Source: Herpetosiphonaceae bacterium
GTDB taxonomy: Bacteria > Chloroflexota > Chloroflexia > Chloroflexales > Kallotenuaceae
Assembly (NCBI GenBank): GCA_036374795.1
Contig: DASUTC010000090.1
Span: 1 to 64,000, forward strand
Length of the DNA stretch: 64,000 bases
Direction of reading: 5' to 3'
Under the pieces are notes generated by a model, which was given only the letters and a program-made list of their open reading frames with translations, was not told where the DNA came from and did not search any database. This document shows positions 1-9,099 of the stretch, one piece after another. Numbering within the stretch: position 1 is the stretch's first letter; each line of letters begins with the position of its first letter. A program made the position numbers and the translations under genes.

Positions 1-94
1 GGCAAAGCTGGACGGCAACGATACCTTGAGCAAGGCGTTGAGCGACGATGCGCTGCGCGCGCTGCCCGGCCAGAGCGACGGCACCTCCCGGTAG
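1..94 (+). CDS. tssB: TssB (VipA) T6SS sheath small subunit, 3' end only
   Basis: Reading from base 2, an open frame enters from the left edge and stops at TAG 92-94. The last 30 residues begin AKLDGNDTLSKAL, which resembles the conserved C-terminal tail of TssB (family pattern: LxAKLEGNDxLxxLL). TssB and TssC together form the contractile T6SS sheath. Placement directly before tssC, 46 bases away, is the usual tssB-tssC order and supports the call. The gene is truncated by the window edge, so nothing can be said about its start or regulation. Confidence 0.75.
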   Translation, partial: AKLDGNDTLSKALSDDALRALPGQSDGTSR

Positions 95-140
95 CTGATC
101 CAGCGGAGCCTTCTTCCCATCAACTAAAAGGCAGAATGAT

Positions 141-2333
141 ATGAGCACTCTCACCGTGGAGCGACGCCCCGATCTGACCGCGCTCCTCGCACGCGATCCG
201 TCCCAGAAAGAGTATGCAGCGGAGCTGATCACCGAATTTCACCGCCTGCACGAAAAGATGCACGGTCGTCAGGCGGTCAAGCTGCTGTTTAGCATCGACG
301 ACTCCGATACCTTTAGCGTCAAGGAAGTCGTCGAGCATCTGAAGCCGTTTTATCCCGTGCCGGATACGCTCTCGCAGGAGTTTAACAAGGCCGGATTTCC
401 GCTGCCGCGCGACCGGATGGTGTCGATGGAGCGCAGCCGCTACGGGACGAGCTGGAAGATCGCGGCGCTGCTGCCCCACGATCGGGAGCAGGCCTACACC
501 AGCGGCACGATCGCGGCGGTCACGCCCACCAGCATCACCTTCGCGCCCGATGCGCGGCTGGCGGCGATGACGCTGCCGGGATGGACCGCGATCATCACGG
601 GCGGTCCCGGCAAGGGCCTGACGGGAACGATCGCGAGCTATGATCCGCAGACCCATACCGCCACGATGGAGGCCGACTGGGAGCCGCTGCCCGCGCCCGG
701 CTCGCGGTTTGCGATCGATACCGACGCGCCGGTCGAGGGCACGGTGGCCCAGATCGGCCAGAAGGATGGCGTCGCGACGATCACGCTGAATCCGGCGGAC
801 GAGGCGCTTCTGGACGCGAGCCAGCTTGCCGGTCGGCGCGTCCAGATCGTCGCGGGGCCGGGGACGGGCCTGCTCGGCACGATCGCCAGCTATGATGCCG
901 CGACCAAAACGGCGACGATGGCCGCCGACTGGCAGCCGCTGCCTACCGCCGAATCGACCTTTATCGTCACCAGGCTGACGAGCTACACACTCAAGCAGGC
1001 CGAGCGCCGCCTGGACGTGTACGGCGAGAGCGACGATCCCGCGCTGCTGATTCAGTATCGCATCGCCCAGATCGACGATCTGATCAGCCGCCAGCTCAGC
1101 CTGATCATGCATCACCCGGAGTTTCAACGGCTGGAGGCCTCGTGGCGCGGCCTGCACGATCTGGTCCATAAGACCGAGACGGGCACCCGCCTGAAGCTGC
1201 GCGTGCTCAACACGACCCGCCAGGAGCTACAGGACGATCTGGACAACGCGGTCGAGTTCGATCAGAGCGCGCTGTTCAAAAAGGTCTATGAGGAAGAGTA
1301 CGGCCTCTTCGGCGGCTCGCCCTACAGCGCGCTGCTGGCCGACTATGAGTTTGGCCGCCTGCCCCGCGATGTCAGCATGCTCCAAAAATTGTCGAATGTG
1401 GCCGCCGCAGCGCACGCGCCGCTGATCACCGCCGCGTCGCCTGGCCTCTTCGATCTGCAAAGCTTCCGCGATCTGGATAAGCCCCGCGATCTGGCGAAGA
1501 TCTTTGAGAGCGCCGAGCTGATCAAGTGGCGCTCCTTCCGCGACAGCGAGGATTCGCGCTATGTCGCGCTGGTGCTGCCCCACACGATGATGCGCCTGCC
1601 CTACGGCCCCAGCACGATCCCGGTGCATGAGTTCCATTTCGTGGAAGATGCGTCCCGGCCCGAATACTTCTTGTGGGGCAACGCGGCCTGGTCGCTGGCG
1701 CAGCGCATGACGGCGGCGTTCGCCCGCTACGGCTGGACGGCGGCGATCCGTGGCTATGAGGGCGGCGGCATGGTCGGCGGCCTGCCGATCTATACCTTCA
1801 AGAGCGACGACGGCGATATTGCGGTGCAGATCCCGACCGAGGTGGCGATCACCGACCGCCGCGAGAAAGAGCTGAGCGATCTTGGCTTTATCGCGCTCTG
1901 CTACCGCAAGGGCACCGACTCGGCGACCTTCTTCGGCGGCCAGACGGCCAACCGGCCCAAGGTCTATGTGCAGGACGACGCCACGGCCAACGCTCGGCTC
2001 TCCGCGCAGTTGCCGTATATCATGGCGACCTCGCGGTTCGCGCACTACATCAAGGTGATCATGCGCGATAAGATCGGCAGCTTCCTCACGCAGGGCAACG
2101 TCGCGACGCTGCTCAACAACTGGATTGCCCAGTATGTGATGCTGAACGACGATGCCGGACAAGAGCTGAAGGCGCTCTATCCCCTGCGGGAGGCCCGCGT
2201 CGATGTCACCGCCGATCCCGCCCGTCCCGGCTGCTACCGCGCCGTTGTCTTCCTCCGCCCGCACTTCCAGCTCGAAGAGCTCACCGTTTCGCTGCGCCTG
2301 GTCGCGACGCTGCCGCCTCCGGCTGCGGGCTAG
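141..2333 (+). CDS. tssC: TssC (VipB) T6SS sheath large subunit with a long repeat-bearing N-terminal extension
   Basis: Residues from about 302 to the end match the TssC family: the stretch HHPEFQRLEASWRGLHDLV near 324-342, the FGGSPYSALLADYEF region and the late FAHYIKVIMRDKIGSF segment are typical. TssC pairs with TssB to build the cytoplasmic contractile sheath. The protein has 730 residues, while ordinary TssC has about 490-510. The extra roughly 300 residues are N-terminal. Within them, residues about 120-193 and 199-277 are two copies of one module, each containing GPGxGLxGTIASYD, then TATMxADW and PLP. Residues 1-118 are of unknown type. Similar Gly-rich beta repeats occur in phage tail proteins, so the extension may decorate the sheath; that is inference. 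The ATG at 141 starts the long form without any frame break. Confidence 0.93.
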   Translation: MSTLTVERRPDLTALLARDPSQKEYAAELITEFHRLHEKMHGRQAVKLLFSIDDSDTFSVKEVVEHLKPFYPVPDTLSQEFNKAGFPLPRDRMVSMERSRYGTSWKIAALLPHDREQAYTSGTIAAVTPTSITFAPDARLAAMTLPGWTAIITGGPGKGLTGTIASYDPQTHTATMEADWEPLPAPGSRFAIDTDAPVEGTVAQIGQKDGVATITLNPADEALLDASQLAGRRVQIVAGPGTGLLGTIASYDAATKTATMAADWQPLPTAESTFIVTRLTSYTLKQAERRLDVYGESDDPALLIQYRIAQIDDLISRQLSLIMHHPEFQRLEASWRGLHDLVHKTETGTRLKLRVLNTTRQELQDDLDNAVEFDQSALFKKVYEEEYGLFGGSPYSALLADYEFGRLPRDVSMLQKLSNVAAAAHAPLITAASPGLFDLQSFRDLDKPRDLAKIFESAELIKWRSFRDSEDSRYVALVLPHTMMRLPYGPSTIPVHEFHFVEDASRPEYFLWGNAAWSLAQRMTAAFARYGWTAAIRGYEGGGMVGGLPIYTFKSDDGDIAVQIPTEVAITDRREKELSDLGFIALCYRKGTDSATFFGGQTANRPKVYVQDDATANARLSAQLPYIMATSRFAHYIKVIMRDKIGSFLTQGNVATLLNNWIAQYVMLNDDAGQELKALYPLREARVDVTADPARPGCYRAVVFLRPHFQLEELTVSLRLVATLPPPAAG

Positions 2334-2365
2334 TCTGCGCCTATCCATAGCTCAGGAGATCGATC

Positions 2366-2875
2366 ATGGACTATATGCTGTTGAAAATTCAGGACTCGGT
2401 AAAGATCAATGGAGAGACGAATCTTTCCGGCTTTACCAACTGTATCGAGATCACATCCTTCAGCCACGGCGTCGCCAACCCGATCCAGACATCGACCAGC
2501 AACACCGGGCGCACGATAGGCCGTCCGCAGTTGTCGGAGCTGACGCTGAACAAAGTGCTGGATGCGACGACGCCGCATTTGAACTTCCACTGCGCCAAAG
2601 GCACGAACCTCGGCAAAACCGAGCTGCATCTGGTGCGTCAGGATGGCTCGTCGGAGGGCAATAGCAAGAATGCCTTTGCCTACATGGTCTACGAGATGAC
2701 CGAGACGATGATCTCGTCGGTTGCGGTCGGCGGCGGCGGCGGCGGCACGCCGATGGAGACGATCTCGCTGAATTTTAGCCAGATCACCTGGACGTATAAG
2801 CCCCAGGAAACCAAGACCGGCGCGAAGGGCAATGTCACCCACTCCTGGGATCAGGCGAAGAACACCGGGAGCTAG
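2366..2875 (+). CDS. hcp: Hcp (TssD) T6SS tube protein
   Basis: 169 residues, the normal size of Hcp. The N-terminus (MDYMLLKIQDSVKINGE) and the segment ending in SFSHGV, followed by GRPQLSELTLNKVLD, follow the Hcp beta-barrel pattern. The last part carries the usual METISLNFSQITWTYKPQ strand. Hcp hexamers stack into the tube pushed out by sheath contraction and can carry effectors in the lumen. A run of Gly residues (VGGGGGGTP) lies in the loop before the final strands. AGGAG lies upstream of the ATG. The gene sits 32 bases after tssC and 6 bases before tssE, so it is probably co-transcribed with the sheath and baseplate genes. Confidence 0.95.
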   Translation: MDYMLLKIQDSVKINGETNLSGFTNCIEITSFSHGVANPIQTSTSNTGRTIGRPQLSELTLNKVLDATTPHLNFHCAKGTNLGKTELHLVRQDGSSEGNSKNAFAYMVYEMTETMISSVAVGGGGGGTPMETISLNFSQITWTYKPQETKTGAKGNVTHSWDQAKNTGS

Positions 2876-2881
2876 CGCGCC

Positions 2882-3364
2882 ATGCAGGATCACGATCGGC
2901 ATGCGCGGATGGTCGCGCCACTCTTTGATCGGCTGCGATCGACGAAATCGGCGGCAGAGCCCCAGCCGCTGGCAACGTTGAGTCGGCGCGAGCTCCACGA
3001 GTCGATCTGTCGGGAGCTCAGCGGGCTGCTGAATGTACGCAGCCCGCTGACCGCCGACCGCTACTGTGAGCAGCCGCTCACGGTGCTTGACTACGGTATC
3101 CCGGATCTCACGGCGCTGTCGCCCCAGCACAGCGACGATGCCAAACGGCTGTGTCGGCTGATCACCCGCGCGATCACGGCCTTTGAGCCCCGCCTGACGG
3201 GCGTGCAAACCAGCCTGACCGTGCTTGATGGTCGGGCCGGGCTGCTGCTGACCTGCACGGCGGCGCTGGTCAACGATTCGGAGCCACTGCATCTGACGGT
3301 GTTGATTCCGGGACCCGGCGGCGCGGATCAGCTCGTGAGCGTCGATCTGCCGCCGGAGGCGTGA
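2882..3364 (+). CDS. tssE: TssE, gp25-like T6SS baseplate wedge protein
   Basis: 160 residues. The central PLTVLDYGIPDLTAL matches the conserved TssE/gp25 signature (SVLNYGLPDLS in the family), and the N-terminal APLFDRLR is also typical of TssE. TssE is part of the TssEFGK wedge and starts sheath polymerisation around the Hcp tube. It lies 6 bases after hcp and 34 bases before tssF. The ribosome binding site before the ATG is poor, which suggests translation coupled to hcp. Confidence 0.9.
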   Translation: MQDHDRHARMVAPLFDRLRSTKSAAEPQPLATLSRRELHESICRELSGLLNVRSPLTADRYCEQPLTVLDYGIPDLTALSPQHSDDAKRLCRLITRAITAFEPRLTGVQTSLTVLDGRAGLLLTCTAALVNDSEPLHLTVLIPGPGGADQLVSVDLPPEA

Positions 3365-3398
3365 GCGAACGATGGTCGTGCGCGCGTGAAAGGATCGT

Positions 3399-5495
3399 AT
3401 GAGCGGGCATCGCGAGGATAACCTGCTGAAGTACTACCTGCGGGAGCTGGCCTACCTGCGGGCGATGGGCGCTCAGTTTGCCGAGCAGCATCCGGCGGTC
3501 GCGGGACGGCTGGACCTGGGCGAGCACCAGGGCAGCGATCCGCACGTGGAGCGGCTGCTGGAGTCGTTCGCGCTGCTGACCGGGCGGATCCAGCACCAGA
3601 TCGACAGCGAGTTTCCGGAAATTCCCTCGGCGCTGCTGGAGGTGCTGTATCCGCAGCTCCAGGCGCCGATCCCATCGATGTCGATCGCGCAGTTCGAGGT
3701 CGAGCCGAGCCAGGGCCAGCTCACGACGGGCTTTACGATTGCGCCGCAGACGCCGCTCTTCGCCACGACCCACGACGGCCAGACCTGCTGGTTTCGGACG
3801 TGCTACCCGCTGACGCTGTGGCCGCTGGAAGTGATCGACGCCGCGCTGAGCCTGGCGGCTCCCGGCGGGCCGGCGCTGCGGCTGCGGCTCGCAGCGGGGC
3901 CGGGCGTCGACCTGGCGGCGCTGTCGCTGGACCGGCTGCGCTTCCATCTGCGCGGCAATCAGCAGCTAGTTGCCGGGCTGTGCGATCTGCTGTTTGGCTA
4001 CGCCGACGCCGTGTATCTGGTGCCCGCGAGCGACCGGACAATGCCCGTGGACGATCGGTATCTGAGCGCGTCGTCGCGGCTGCCGTCCGGCGCGCTCAGG
4101 CCGGTTGGCTTTGGAGCCGACGAGGCGGTGCTGCCCTATCCCGGCCACGCGCATCCGGCCTACCGTCTGCTTCAGGAGTATTTCGCGTTTCCCAAGAAGT
4201 TCCATTTCTTCGAGATCGGCGGCATCGATCTGACCACGCTCAGCATTGCTCCGGGCACGTCGCCGACCGTGTTCGACCTGGTGATCACCTGCCGGAACGA
4301 GACGCGCGCCGAGCTGGCCGGTCTTGAGCAGGTGCGCGATCTCGTGCGGGCCGAGACGTTTAGCCTGGGCTGCACGCCAGTGATCAATCTCTTTCCCCAG
4401 ACATTGGAGCCGGTGCGCCTGGATCATACCCGGACCGAATACCCGCTGATCCCGGATGTGCAGCGCCAGAGCACGATCGAGGTTCACTCGATCGAGCGGG
4501 TCGTCGCCGTCTCGGAGCGCGGCACCGAGATGAAGACACTCGCGCCGCTTTATGGGCTGGACCACACGATGCAGCGGCGGAATCAAAAGGCGTTCTGGCA
4601 TGCCCGGCGGCTGCCGTACCGGCACCAGGGTCTGCCCGGCACGGAGATGACGCTGGCCTTCACGGATCTGATGTTCAATCCGCAGGCGCCCGCCGCGCAG
4701 ACGGTCTATGTCCACGCGCTCTGTACGAACCGCAGCCTGGCGGAGCACCTGCTGCCCGGCACGCGGCTTCAGTTCGAGCAGGCCGCTCCCCTGCGGCGGA
4801 TCACCTGCCTTGACCGGCCCACGCCGCCGATCACGCCGCCGCTGCGCGGCGCGACGCTGTGGCGCCTGGTTTCGCAGCTGTCGCTCAATCATCTATCGCT
4901 GATCGATCCGGTCCAGTTCAGCGTGCCCAGGCATCATCGCGCCGATCTGAATACCCGGCAGTTTTCGCCGGAGCTGCGGGCGATCTTTCAGGATCATGGC
5001 CTGCGGCTGTCGCCCAACGTCCTGGTGAGCGATCAGGCCACTGGTGAGACGGAGACGGCCCGGATCTGGACGATCCAGGATCAGGCGCATGGCAAGACCT
5101 ACCTGATCGTCGACGAGGCGCAGCAGCTTGCGGTGACGACGAATGCCGGGGCGCTGCACGCGCTCCGCGAGATCCTGAAGCTCTACAGCGTCGCCGACGA
5201 TCCGGTCAGGCACCGGCAGATCCAGGGTATCGTCGATCTAGCCTGCCGCCGGGTAATGCAGCGGGTCGGCACCGACGGCTGGGGTGGCTTCGGGCGCGGC
5301 ATCGAGATCACGCTGACCTTCGATCAGACGCTGTACCAGCACGAGAGCGCGCTGCTGCTGGCAGCCGTGCTCAATCACTTCTTCTCGCTGTATGTCGGGG
5401 CGAATCTGTTTACCCGGCTGGTGGCGCGGCGCAAGGATAGCAAGGGGATCTGGAAACGATGGCAACCGCTGGCTGGTGGTCAGATAGTGCTGTAG
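3399..5495 (+). CDS. tssF: TssF T6SS baseplate protein
   Basis: 698 residues. Start and early motifs (LLKYYLRELAYLRAMGAQFAEQHP) and the later ESFALLTGRIQHQIDSEFPE and LLEVLYPQL are hallmark TssF sequences. TssF with TssG forms the core of each baseplate wedge and contacts the spike. The length is slightly above the usual 580-640. The last 37 bases overlap the start of tssG in another frame, the common translational-coupling arrangement for this pair. The middle of the protein contains the expected FPKKFHFFEIGG motif. Confidence 0.95.
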   Translation: MSGHREDNLLKYYLRELAYLRAMGAQFAEQHPAVAGRLDLGEHQGSDPHVERLLESFALLTGRIQHQIDSEFPEIPSALLEVLYPQLQAPIPSMSIAQFEVEPSQGQLTTGFTIAPQTPLFATTHDGQTCWFRTCYPLTLWPLEVIDAALSLAAPGGPALRLRLAAGPGVDLAALSLDRLRFHLRGNQQLVAGLCDLLFGYADAVYLVPASDRTMPVDDRYLSASSRLPSGALRPVGFGADEAVLPYPGHAHPAYRLLQEYFAFPKKFHFFEIGGIDLTTLSIAPGTSPTVFDLVITCRNETRAELAGLEQVRDLVRAETFSLGCTPVINLFPQTLEPVRLDHTRTEYPLIPDVQRQSTIEVHSIERVVAVSERGTEMKTLAPLYGLDHTMQRRNQKAFWHARRLPYRHQGLPGTEMTLAFTDLMFNPQAPAAQTVYVHALCTNRSLAEHLLPGTRLQFEQAAPLRRITCLDRPTPPITPPLRGATLWRLVSQLSLNHLSLIDPVQFSVPRHHRADLNTRQFSPELRAIFQDHGLRLSPNVLVSDQATGETETARIWTIQDQAHGKTYLIVDEAQQLAVTTNAGALHALREILKLYSVADDPVRHRQIQGIVDLACRRVMQRVGTDGWGGFGRGIEITLTFDQTLYQHESALLLAAVLNHFFSLYVGANLFTRLVARRKDSKGIWKRWQPLAGGQIVL

Positions 5496-6478
5496 CAGAG
5501 GCGCTCCACGCCGAGGGGCCGCGCTTCGATTTTTACCAGGCGGTCAGGCTGCTGGAGCTGCTGCATCCGGCGACGACGCCGGTCGGCGACGGCATCAGGC
5601 CGGATCGCGAGGCGGTGCGCTTTCAATCGACGGTGGCGCAGGCGTTTACCGGCACCGACATTGCGGCGGTGGAGCCTGCCGCCGACGAGCACGACCAGGC
5701 GCTGATGCGGGTCAACTTCCTTGGCCTGGCGGGCGCGCTGGGACCATTGCCCGCGCCATACACCCGGCTGCTGCTGACGCGGCTTGACGACGGCGATCCG
5801 GCTACGCGCGATTTTCTGGACATCTTCAATCACCGGCTGATCTCGCTGATGTACCGGGTGCGCAAGAACCATCGCGCGGGCTTTGGCGGGGAGGCGCCGG
5901 GCGACGATCGCGTGGCCGGGTATCTCTTCGCGCTGCTTGGCCTGGGGACGGATGGCCTGCGCGACCGACAGGCGATCCCGGATGTTGCGCTGCTGCGCTA
6001 TGCCGGGCTGTTCGCGCAGCAGCCCCGCTCGGCGGCGGGCCTCGCATGTCTGCTGCGCGATTACTTCAAGGTTGGCGTCGAGGTCGGCCAGTTTTGCGGT
6101 CGCTGGGTGCGGCTCGACGAGGATCAGTGGACGGCGATCGGCGAGAGCGGGCGCAACCAGGCGCTTGGGCGCGGCGCGCTGCTCGGTCAGCGGATCTACG
6201 ACGTGCAGGGCAGGCTGGAGCTACGGCTCGGCCCGCTCGATCTGCGGGAATATCTGGATTTTCTGCCGATCGGCCACGGCTTTCGCTCGCTGTCCGCCCT
6301 GGCCCGCTTCTACCTTCAGGAGACGCTCGATTTCGATGTGCGGCTGACGCTCCGATCCGCCGACGTTCCCAGGTTTCGCCTTGGCAGCGCCGAGGGGGCG
6401 CGGCTCGGCTGGACGACGTTTCTCACGACGCAGCCAGCACAGACCGCTCCGGAGCTTCGGCTGTGCACCATCGGCTGA
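5459..6478 (+). CDS. tssG: TssG T6SS baseplate protein
   Basis: 339 residues. FDFYQAVRLLELLHP near the N-terminus, VRFQSTV, and the MRVNFLGLAGALGPLPAPYTR segment are diagnostic of TssG. TssG forms a heterotrimer with two TssF copies in the baseplate wedge. The gene begins inside the 3' end of tssF (overlap 5459-5495). After its stop there is a 251-base gap before vgrG, the largest break between T6SS genes here. Confidence 0.94.
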   Translation: MATAGWWSDSAVAEALHAEGPRFDFYQAVRLLELLHPATTPVGDGIRPDREAVRFQSTVAQAFTGTDIAAVEPAADEHDQALMRVNFLGLAGALGPLPAPYTRLLLTRLDDGDPATRDFLDIFNHRLISLMYRVRKNHRAGFGGEAPGDDRVAGYLFALLGLGTDGLRDRQAIPDVALLRYAGLFAQQPRSAAGLACLLRDYFKVGVEVGQFCGRWVRLDEDQWTAIGESGRNQALGRGALLGQRIYDVQGRLELRLGPLDLREYLDFLPIGHGFRSLSALARFYLQETLDFDVRLTLRSADVPRFRLGSAEGARLGWTTFLTTQPAQTAPELRLCTIG

Positions 6479-6593
6479 GCGCGCAGCCTGTGCGGAGGAC
6501 AAGCCCGGTCGCGTCTCGACCCAACCAGCGGAGGCAGCGCTATCATCAAAGCGTGAGCGCATCTGGCCGCAGATGTGGCGTCATCCCTAAGGC

Positions 6594-6686
6594 ATGTTCC
6601 GCCTCCAACAAGGCGCGTCCGTCCTGGGAAAGGTCGTCACCATCGACTTCAAAGGCGACATCAAGTACTACCAGATCAGCGGCTGA
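6594..6686 (+). other. unrecognised 30-codon ORF in the tssG-vgrG gap, possible gene remnant
   Basis: A 30-codon frame beginning MFRLQQGASVLGKVV and ending IKYYQISG lies between tssG and vgrG. The same frame is open upstream of 6588 and is interrupted by a TAA at 6588-6590, so this may be the 3' end of a decayed gene rather than an independent peptide gene. No good ribosome binding site precedes the ATG. The sequence looks protein-like (alternating hydrophobic residues), but I do not recognise a family. The rest of 6479-6729 shows nothing else I can name. Confidence 0.25.
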
Positions 6687-6729
6687 GCGATCACGTGTTC
6701 GCTATCCGTCATAAGGTGAGAGCCCTATC

Positions 6730-8676
6730 ATGTCCTATACGCAAGCCAACTCGTATCTTTCGGTGACAACGCCGCTTGGCAAGGATACGCTGCTGCTCAG
6801 GACGATGCACGGCGCGGAGACGATCTCTGGCCTGTTTCACTACACGCTGGAGATGATCTCCGAGGACAAAAACCTGAGCTTCGATACGATCGTGGGCAAG
6901 AGCGCGACGGTCAGCATCGGCATGGCGAACGACAGCACGCGCTATATCAACGGCATTGTCGGTCGTTTCTACCAGGCCGGGAGTGACGGACTGTTCACCA
7001 CCTACTACGCCGATCTGTATCCCTGGCTGTGGCTGCTGACGCTCACCTCCGACTGTCGGATCTTTCAGGCCAAGAGCGCGCCGGAGATCATCACCGCCGT
7101 GTTTGACGAGCTGGGCTTGAGCGACTACAAAAAATCGCTGTCGAAAACCTACGCCGCCCGCGAGTACTGCGTGCAGTATCAGGAGACGGCCTTTCAGTTC
7201 GTGTCGCGGCTGATGGAGGACGAGGGCATCTCCTACTTCTTTGAGCATGCCGACGGCAGCCACACGCTCGTGCTGGCCGACGACGCCGATGCCTACGCGG
7301 GCTGTCCCGGCCTGAGCGGCGCGGTGCGCTACCAGTCGTCGCTGAGCGGCGCGACGGAGGCCGACGCGATCACGCGCTGCACGTTCGAGCGGCAGGTCAC
7401 GCCCGTCAAGTATGCCGTGGATGACTTCAACTTTGAAACGCCCACCAATGATCTGCTGTCGAGCCAGCAGAGCGGCAGCGGCAAGCTGGCCCTCTACGAG
7501 TATCCTGCCGGGTTCAGCAGCAAAGATGCCGGGAGCACCAAGGCGAAGCTGCGCCTGGGCAGCCAGCAGGTTCCCAAAACCCTGCTGCGCGGCCAGGGCT
7601 TCAGCCCGGCGCTCACGTCCGGCCATACCTTTACGCTGGTCGGCCACGATCGGGATGAGGTCAACGCCGAGTATGTCGTCTGGCGCGTCTCGCACAGCGC
7701 GACCGCCGAGAGCTACACCAACAGCTTCGAGGCGTTTCCATCGAGCGTGCCGTTCTACCCGCTGCACCAGACGCCCAGGCCGGTGATCCCCGGCACGCAG
7801 ACCGCGATCGTCGTCGGGCCGTCGGGCGAGGAGATCTTGACCGATAGCTATGGCCGCGTCAAAGTGCAGTTCCACTGGGACCGGCTGGGCAAGAACGACG
7901 AGAACAGCTCCTGCTGGATCCGTGTCGCGCAGGGCTGGTCGGGCAAAAGCTGGGGCACGATCTTTATTCCGCGCATCGGCCAGGAGGTGGTGGTCAGCTT
8001 CCTCAACGGCGATCCCGACCGTCCGCTGATCACCGGCTGCGTGTATAACGCCGAGCAGACCGTGCCGTACGCGCTGCCGGGCGCGCAGACCAAAAGCACG
8101 ATCAAAAGCAACACCACCAAAGGCGGCGGCGGCTCTAACGAGATTCGCTTCGACGACCAGAAAGACGCCGAGGAGCTGTACATGCACGCCCAGAAGGACC
8201 TGAACATCACGGTCGAGAACAATCGCGCCACGACGCTGGTCGAGGGCAGCGATACCTTGACCGTGGAAAAAGGCAATCGGACGGTTGCGGTCAAGACCGG
8301 CAACGAAACCCACAGCGTGAAGGGCACGCGCGGCCTGACGATCACCGGCGACGAGACGCACACCAACGAGGCCAATTTTACGCAGAAGGTCACGGGCAGC
8401 TTCACGCTCAAGGTCGACGGCGATCTCACGATCGATGTGACCGGCTCGGTGACGATCAAGGCCGGACAATCGCTGACCAACCAGGCCGGGCAAAACCTGA
8501 GCAACAAAGCCGATATGAACCTGAGCAATCAGGCCGGGCAAAACCTGACCAACAAGGCGGGTATGTCGCTGACTAACGAGGCCAGCGTGGGCTTGACCAA
8601 TAAAGGCGGCGCGACGCATACCGTCGAGAGCGGCGGCATTCTCACCGTCAAAGGCGCGCTCGTCAAGATGAACTAA
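6730..8676 (+). CDS. vgrG: VgrG (TssI) T6SS spike protein
   Basis: 648 residues. The gp27-like half starts near residue 1 (LLLRTMHGAETISGLFHYTLEM), followed by the EYCVQYQETAFQFVSRLMEDEGISYFFEH motif. The gp5 OB-fold region includes DSYGRVKVQFHWDR, the SCWIRVAQGWSGKSWG stretch and GQEVVVSFLNGDPDRPLITG. The C-terminal part is a beta-prism needle ending in six eight-residue repeats. VgrG trimers form the puncturing tip and carry effectors or PAAR caps. No extra enzymatic C-terminal domain is seen, so this is a structural, not an evolved, VgrG. The PAAR-like gene follows 15 bases later, as expected for a tip pair. Confidence 0.96.
   Translation: MSYTQANSYLSVTTPLGKDTLLLRTMHGAETISGLFHYTLEMISEDKNLSFDTIVGKSATVSIGMANDSTRYINGIVGRFYQAGSDGLFTTYYADLYPWLWLLTLTSDCRIFQAKSAPEIITAVFDELGLSDYKKSLSKTYAAREYCVQYQETAFQFVSRLMEDEGISYFFEHADGSHTLVLADDADAYAGCPGLSGAVRYQSSLSGATEADAITRCTFERQVTPVKYAVDDFNFETPTNDLLSSQQSGSGKLALYEYPAGFSSKDAGSTKAKLRLGSQQVPKTLLRGQGFSPALTSGHTFTLVGHDRDEVNAEYVVWRVSHSATAESYTNSFEAFPSSVPFYPLHQTPRPVIPGTQTAIVVGPSGEEILTDSYGRVKVQFHWDRLGKNDENSSCWIRVAQGWSGKSWGTIFIPRIGQEVVVSFLNGDPDRPLITGCVYNAEQTVPYALPGAQTKSTIKSNTTKGGGGSNEIRFDDQKDAEELYMHAQKDLNITVENNRATTLVEGSDTLTVEKGNRTVAVKTGNETHSVKGTRGLTITGDETHTNEANFTQKVTGSFTLKVDGDLTIDVTGSVTIKAGQSLTNQAGQNLSNKADMNLSNQAGQNLTNKAGMSLTNEASVGLTNKGGATHTVESGGILTVKGALVKMN
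8467..8610 (+). repeat. six in-frame 24-bp repeats encoding the VgrG needle end
   Basis: From residue 580 of VgrG the protein repeats an eight-residue unit six times: QSLTNQAG, QNLSNKAD, MNLSNQAG, QNLTNKAG, MSLTNEAS, VGLTNKGG. The DNA copies are 24 bp long with only a few changes, so copy number could vary by slippage. Such short repeats build the triple-stranded beta needle beneath the PAAR cap. Confidence 0.85.
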
Positions 8677-8691
8677 TGGAGGGTATCGATC

Positions 8692-9078
8692 ATGGGAATG
8701 CAGGTGTGTATGGGCGCGACGCTGCAATGTAGCTTCGGCATCGCGCCAAGCTCGCTGGTGGTGCTGCCGCAGAACGCGGTGCTGACGACGACACCGGCGG
8801 CGAATATTCTGGACAATAAGCCGTTCGTCAACGTGGTGCCGTTCGGTATGTGCCAGTCGATGGCGAATCCGGCGGTCGCAGCGGCCACCGCCGCGGCGAT
8901 GGGCGCGCTCACGCCGATGCCCTGCACGCCAATGCTCAGCGCGCCGTGGATCCCTGGTGCTCCCACGGTGTTGCTCGGCAGCCTGCCCACGCTCGACAGC
9001 AACTCGAAGCTGATCTGCTCATTTGGCGGCGTGATCCAGGTGGTGAATCCCGGCCAGGTCACGGTTCAGCTCGGCTGA
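8692..9078 (+). CDS. PAAR-like (DUF4280-type) spike tip protein
   Basis: 128 residues. The opening MGMQVCMGATLQCSFG, the VPFGMCQSMANP block with CTP downstream, and the closing SNSKLICSFGGVIQVVNPGQ are typical of DUF4280 PAAR-like proteins. Four regularly placed Cys-containing segments suggest metal binding at the cone tip, as in PAAR. It would cap the VgrG trimer encoded immediately upstream. No extra toxin domain is fused. GGAGGG lies upstream of the ATG at 8692. Confidence 0.88.
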   Translation: MGMQVCMGATLQCSFGIAPSSLVVLPQNAVLTTTPAANILDNKPFVNVVPFGMCQSMANPAVAAATAAAMGALTPMPCTPMLSAPWIPGAPTVLLGSLPTLDSNSKLICSFGGVIQVVNPGQVTVQLG

Positions 9079-9099
9079 GCGTGGGAGCAGGAGTACACG

